A stretch of 64,000 nucleotides of DNA from Metellina segmentata (Eukaryota > Arthropoda > Arachnida > Araneae > Tetragnathidae). The notes beneath the pieces were generated by a model that saw nothing but the letters and a program-made list of their open reading frames with translations, had not been told where the DNA came from and did not search any database. The stretch's first letter is position 1, and each line of letters begins with the position of its first letter. Below are positions 58,966-64,000 of the stretch, piece by piece. The position numbers were made by a program, and so were the translations under genes. The stretch is from the NCBI GenBank assembly GCA_947359465.1, contig OX375880.1, positions 27,366,548 through 27,430,547 of the forward strand. The letters are read 5' to 3'.

Positions 58966-59852
58966 CCTATTTGTTTTATCGACGAGGTATCATTAACAAA
59001 ACTGACCACGTCCTGATGGACGATATATCGTCGGTAGAAAAATGTGCTCAGAACTTGATCTCGTCATTATAAAAATATCGGCAGTATCTCGATGGCAAGA
59101 TATCTCGTCATTATCAAAATACGTAGAATCTTGACGAACAAGATATCTCGTCATCAAAATTGGTCGGATCTTGACTAACGAGATATCTCGTCATTATCAA
59201 AATAGGTTGGATCTTGACGTACCAGATATGTCATAATCAAAATAGGTTGGATCTTGACTTACGAGATATCTCGTCATTTTCAAAATACGTTGGATCTTGA
59301 CGAACGAAATATCTCGTCATTATCAAAATAGGTCGGATCATGACTAACGAGATATCTCGTCATTATCAAAATAGGTCATATCTTGACTGACGAGATATGT
59401 CATAATCAAAATAGGTTGGATCTTGACGTACGAGATAACTCGTCATTTTCAAAATACGTTGGATCTAGACGAACGAAATATCTCGTCATTATCAAAATAG
59501 GTCATATCTTGACTGACGAGATATGTCATAATCAAAATAGATTGGATCTTAAAGTACGAGATATCTCGTCATTTTCAAAATACGTTGGATCTTGACGAAC
59601 GAAATATCTCGTCATCATCAAAATAGGTCGGATCTTGACTGACGAGATATCTCGTCATTATAAAAAAGTCGGATTTGACGAACGAAATATCTCGTCGTCA
59701 TCAAAATAGGTCAGATCTTGACGTACGAGATATTTCGTCATTATCAAAATACCTTGGATCTTAACATACGAGATATCTGGTCATTATCAAAATAGGTTGG
59801 ACCTTGACCAACGAGATAACTCTTTCTAACCAATAGGAGGTTTACAAGAAAC
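58966..59852. repeat. expanded palindromic satellite array derived from a MITE
   Basis: About twenty units of roughly 38-42 bp with the plan ACGAGATATCTCGTCATTAT, then CAAAATAGGTCGGATCTTGA. The core ACGAGATATCTCGT is a perfect dyad in many units. The array edges read TTGATCCTCCTATT on the left and AATAGGAGGTTTA on the right, which are inverted and resemble the TTAA-CCCTCC ends of the 201-bp MITE at 32.4 kb. The first three units (to about 59100) retain the MITE-type spacing and diverge most; the rest are homogeneous. It sits 67 bp beyond the probable 5' UTR acceptor of neurexin. Confidence 0.85.
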
Positions 59853-60064
59853 GCAAGCCTGGTTTGAGTAATGACATCTGCAAAAATAATATTTCTCAGT
59901 CCTCTAACCTAAATTATAGTTCTAAAATTTGAACAGTGACTCAGTGGGTTTGTCGTCTACTCTAGCAGCCTGCTCGCTGTAGGAGAAGCAAGTTCGATTA
60001 CTGCAACTAATCTGGGTTGATAGCAACGAGATTGCAACCAATATGAGTTGATAGTCGCAATCTC

Positions 60065-60358
60065 GTTGATCTGGAGCAACACAACGGATTGTTTGCGGCC
60101 GTCCGGAATCAATACCGAAGGGAAAGATCAGGGGATAATTTTGTGATTTCGATCCACGGTCAAATGACGAGGTCAACACCTGAGATGGCACCCTTCCCGT
60201 TTCAAATTTCCACACCACGCCACCGTGTGGATATTCGAGGCCAAAACATATCAACGTGTCTCAGAACCCTCGAATTCGACGGTCTTTGGTTAGATCGCGC
60301 TTCGAACTCGCAACGCTTCTGTTCCTGATCCGCCCTTCTTCCAACCCTGCTACCGTTC
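60065..60358 (-). repeat. SINE family A, nearly full, minus orientation
   Basis: CTGGAGCAACACAACGGATT, CCGTCCGGAATCAATACCG, ACGGTCAAATGACGAGGTC, TTCCACACCACGCCACCG, CGACGGTCTTTGGTTAGATC and a reversed B-box CTTCGAACTCGCAACGC, followed by head sequence. Confidence 0.8.
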
Positions 60359-60394
60359 CTCATCAAGATGTATTTCTCTTTTCTGTATCAGATT

Positions 60395-60685
60395 GAATAG
60401 TTGGGTTTTATGGCACAAGGGGCATATTTGGTCAAGCTGTGCCAAACATAAGACAACGTTGGACAATGAACACACACAAGGAAAGCTTTACAAACAAAAA
60501 AGAAGATAAAGCACCCAGGATAAGTTATAATAATCGAACTTACGCCGCCTACAACTGTTGTTAGCGAAATCGGCAAACCCATTGACCAACAGTGATTCCC
60601 TTTTGTGTGAAACCGAAAAATATTGTTTGGTGTAGCTCAACTAGATCTGGTCCTTTCTAATAAAACCCAACCAGACAACAAATCT
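60395..60685. mobile_element. foldback (long inverted repeat) element
   Basis: TTGGGTTTTATGGCACAAGG, then CATATTTGGTCAAGCTGTG and CCAAACA on the left pair with a diverged inverse on the right (TGTTTGGTGTAGCTCAACTA, then CTTTCTAATAAAACCCAACC). The left arm is related to the AGAGCCATATTTGGCG repeat at 29.1 kb. Confidence 0.55.
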
Positions 60686-61120
60686 TACGGCATAAATCAG
60701 ATTGGGGTTGATTCCAAATTGATTATACTATTAGAAACATAATGTCAAAGAATAGAAAGAACATATGTACCAGCATGACGGTAAGTGTGATCTAAAATAT
60801 TGATTCGTGGCACAGTGATGATTGTAATATCAGTTTTGCATCAACCTAAGCTGATTTATTGCCGTAAGATTAGTTAGACTTGGAGCAGTTTTCAAACTGA
60901 ATTAATTGTGTCGGAAATTTGAGATGTCTGAATACATTTCTGGAGTAGAATTATGAAAAGTATTTCAGCCATGCACAGAGCAGATATCTCTTTTGAACGG
61001 AAAAGTAAACGCAGTTCATTTGTGTAACATGGATTAAATTAATCTTGAAAAAGATATTAGTGCCATGTGATTGTCATCAACAAATACAACAATCATAATT
61101 TTTCTTAATTTCTATGAGGC

Positions 61121-62220
61121 TATTGGATCATCCGGAAAGTTCTGCGATTGTTTATGATAAATACCAACGAAGCTGTACAAAGTCATAAGAAAATATTATT
61201 GAATCATATAAGCATAATTTTGTTCTATGACTTTTTTTCCTCTTTCTCGCAGCTGGAAATTTTTTTTTTTAATCATTAGGCTTATTTGTAAATTGTAAGT
61301 TATTGAGGTGTTGTTTTGACAATCTCCAAAGAATTGAACTCCAGGCCGTTCAGAGAATTTTGAAGCGACCTGAAGATGTAAAAATCTGAGGGGTAAGGCA
61401 TGTTGGAAGACAACAACTTGACAATTGGTCAGTTCTGGCCGCTTTGCTTCGATTTCTGCTTTTAACACTGCTAATTGAAAACAGTATTTTTCCAAATTTA
61501 TTGTCTGATTTTGTGGCAACAATTCCTTTTAGGCCCACCAAACACAAATCGTTACTTTTTGCAGCCACACTCTCGATGTTACTTGGGAAGGTTCATTTGG
61601 CATACCCCATGATCTTTTTCTTGTTACTTTATTGTATAGTATCCACTTCTCATCTCCAGTAATGATACCCACCCATATGCATAGGGATACCCACCCATAC
61701 ATCGTAGCGGCTTACATACCCTATCTACTTCAGATGATCACGAACTGTACTTTTTGGAATATTTAGTCTGTCTTTGTGATAGTGTAACGTGAATTTTCAG
61801 CTGTAGAATCTTTTCATAGGTCCTCGTTTACAGACGATGGTCGTCCAGAGCGGGCATCATCTTCGAGGATAAAATTTCCGCGCTTAAATTTATCAAATCA
61901 CCTTTAAACTGTGTCATCAGAAACAGCACTTAGTCCATATACAGCACACATTTTAAGAGCAGTCTTACTAGCATTTTTTTCTTTCTTAAAATAAAAGAGC
62001 ATAATATGACGTAAATGAACTTTCTGGTTCTCCATTCTAAGCACTGCAGTGAAACAAATATTATGACACAACACAAGCTATAATTATGCAATGTAAGCAG
62101 AAAAGACCGAATTTACACATCTGCTTCAATCGAGGTCACTCCTTATAAGCGGTAGCTAAATAATAATAACAAAGCGCGCTTCGATTTGAAAATCCGCAGA
62201 ACTTTCCGGATGACCCAATA
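61121..62220. mobile_element. full-length mariner element (about 1.1 kb)
   Basis: Inverted ends TATTGGATCATCCGGAAAGT at 61121 and ACTTTCCGGATGACCCAATA at 62201-62220 include the TA target site. The size is typical of mariner. It encodes a dead transposase on the minus strand. Confidence 0.88.
61196..62035 (-). pseudogene. mariner transposase pseudogene
   Basis: The frame begins at the ATG at 62035 with a paired helix-turn-helix region that includes RHIMLFYFKKEKNASKTAL and CAVYGLSAVSDDTV. It is then broken by TAA (61906-61904) and TGA (61900-61898), and continues as FDKFKRGNFILEDDARSGRP, the linker motif of mariner transposases. Later parts lie in other frames: CLVGLKGIV, then LPQNQTINLEKYC and LKAEIEAKRPEL from the catalytic domain. 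The copy is clearly inactive, though its ends are well preserved. Confidence 0.85.
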
Positions 62221-64000
62221 GATTGAGCAAAAGTACAGCCTCCAACATGGAATCAAACCAAGTCCAACATTTAATCCCTTAAACTTGCTGAGCATGTATA
62301 GACTGAAGGTCAGTCAATACTATACACTGAGCTTGCAAATACCTACAATTTATTTAGTTTAAGCAATAATTTTACTGTAGTAAACATTTTGAACCTAAAC
62401 TAGTTATTTATTCATAAAAAAAATATCGGTTCTGAATGAGCAAACAATACAATAACATAAATATACAAGCTATTTACAACAGTCAAAAATGCATTCAAAT
62501 AAAAAAAATATCCGAAATAATATTATGATTGATTTGTTTTCTTCCCACTTTATTGTAGTCTATATATGTATGTTTAAAACAATTAATTTCAAATGCATGT
62601 TTAACGAAATGGTTACACGCAACTAATTCTATTACAATTATAACAATGTTATTTTTGTTCTATTTTTTAAATATACAGATTTAAAATGATGGAGAAATAC
62701 ATTTCCATGCATATGTAACACATTCAGAACACATTATATGTGAATTTAAGTAATAATTCCAGTATAATGTTAAAAACAATATTTGTTGCATGAATATAAT
62801 AATGCAGAATTTCTGGATCCATTTTAGTATTAATTCATTTTTAACATTTGTTAGTATTGTTGGGAAAATGACCATAGAACGATGGTATGGGGATGGAACA
62901 CTTAGCATAAATATAAAATTTTAGATAACTGATTTCACATTTACCACCAAAACATTCAACTGGGTAGTTTCCTCTCTCTCTCTCTCTCTCTGTCGAGTCT
63001 ATTATCTGTAATTTCATCTAGAACTTATCTCCTTTTTACTAAGTAATCGATCATGGTGATGCTCAGTTTTGAAGATATGTTCCCCTTATCTCCCGAAAGG
63101 TCTTGTATGGATCATAATTATCTATGCATCCTCGAGTATTTAAAAGCCCAGTAGCAGACTAGAAAACTTTTACAGTTCTGTTGCGATTTCTGCTTCTTCT
63201 GAACGCGCCATTTTGATTGCCATTCCTACTTCCGAAGAGCATTGATGTTTAATGTTTCAGTCTAAAACAAGCATTTCAGATTAATTATGTGATAGAAATT
63301 CTTACGAACGTCTGGCAGAACGAACATAATTAATATTACAAACAATAACGGAAGTTCTAATGTTTTGTTTTAAGAAGTGTTAAATAGCAACCATTACTCA
63401 TCAATACTTGAAGTTTAACGTCATGGAGCATTTTGTTTCGTTTTATTGATTTTGTGTACTTAAAAGAGTTGACATTGTAATTTGTAATAAAAGTTGATTT
63501 GCATATTGATAGTTAAATTGAAGTGAGAAATTGCAGTTCTCACAAACCTGACGTCATGCTTAACATGAATTTAGGCAGAGCATACGGGGAAGTTTTAGAC
63601 GACTGAGTGAAGGATTGTCATTACAGATAGAATCGATAAGCTGCGTCGTTGTATTTTAAACGTTATTTCACACAACATGTATCAGAGCCATCAATGCTGT
63701 CATATTTGAGCAAAGGACATTCTTTCTATTGAAGAATGATAACAGTAATGAACACATCTTGCATATTAACAAAATTAACTGAATATGATTGTCTGAGTAT
63801 AACTAAAACTTAATTTGCAATAGCTTACATTAAATCTTATAATTATTTATACGCTAAACATATTTTACGTTCAACAGATTGAGGAGCGAATAAGATTAGG
63901 TACGTGTAAATTACAGACTTTTAATGATTCTCAGGTAAGACATAATAATGGAATCTTTAAACATTTAAGTTTGATTTTTTAAAATTCAGTTTAATTAGAA
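62221..64000. other. AT-rich sequence upstream of the neurexin coding start, nothing recognised
   Basis: A short CT microsatellite is at about 62971-62990. A 5' non-coding neurexin exon or promoter might lie here, but no clear signal was seen. Confidence 0.35.

Noticed and set aside
58966..59852. CRISPR-like array (regular palindromic repeats with spacers)
   Set aside because: The spacers are themselves the same in every unit, there are no cas genes, and the setting is an animal gene; it is a tandem satellite.
61444..61662. 72-codon plus-strand hydrophobic protein
   Set aside because: It is the antisense of the mariner transposase catalytic region.

Overview
The window looks like nuclear DNA of an arthropod, most probably a spider or other chelicerate: it is AT-rich, has no dense coding, and is crowded with degenerate transposons and tRNA-derived SINEs. 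Only one host gene is supported. On the minus strand, three well-formed exons (58859-58506, 56658-56471, 47392-47133) splice together in matching phases and encode the first 267 residues of an alpha-type neurexin (Nrx-1): a hydrophobic signal segment, the first laminin-G/LNS domain and the first EGF-like domain. A short 5' UTR segment with its own splice acceptor lies just upstream. No next coding exon was seen below 47133, so positions 1-47132 read as a very long intron, and the stretch above 58900 reads as intron or upstream sequence of the same gene. The species call and the extent of the intron are inference.

Layout from left to right. 1-16 kb: AT-rich intron with a SINE tail (2.7 kb), an unclassified interspersed element (4.2-5.7 kb), a SINE (8.05 kb), a non-repetitive, richer-GC island with a hairpin and a TGACGTCA site (8.7-9.1 kb), and two dead non-LTR retrotransposon RNase H fragments (10.6-11.0 and 14.4-14.9 kb). 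16-28 kb: a hAT-like element packed with GTATTCGAATAC motifs, a higher-order tandem repeat (17.6-18.2 kb), a complete Helitron (19.3-20.8 kb), an 814-bp hAT-like element with an exact 8-bp target duplication, and a second hAT-like element packed with ACATCGATGT (27.2-27.9 kb). 29-40 kb: an internally deleted Tc1-type element, a hAT-type element inside a SINE, a 201-bp TTAA-flanked piggyBac-like MITE, a 1-kb CT-rich tract, a 947-bp TIR element, a Harbinger-like MITE, and a nested Helitron/hAT-like/Helitron composite. 41-60 kb: SINEs, three minisatellites (64, 112 and 69 bp), a second Tc1 remnant, a longer Tc1-family element split by a SINE, and the neurexin exons. 60-64 kb: a SINE, a foldback element and a full-length but dead mariner.

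The most notable signal is a palindromic module (core ACGAGATATCTCGT) that occurs in small numbers inside a TTAA-flanked MITE at several loci and has expanded to an array of nearly 0.9 kb at 58.97-59.85 kb, immediately upstream of the first neurexin coding exon, with the MITE end motifs still recognisable at both edges. Two hAT-like elements in the same window are filled in a similar way with other short palindromes. No operon-like or multi-gene system is present; everything else is repeat biology within one gene.
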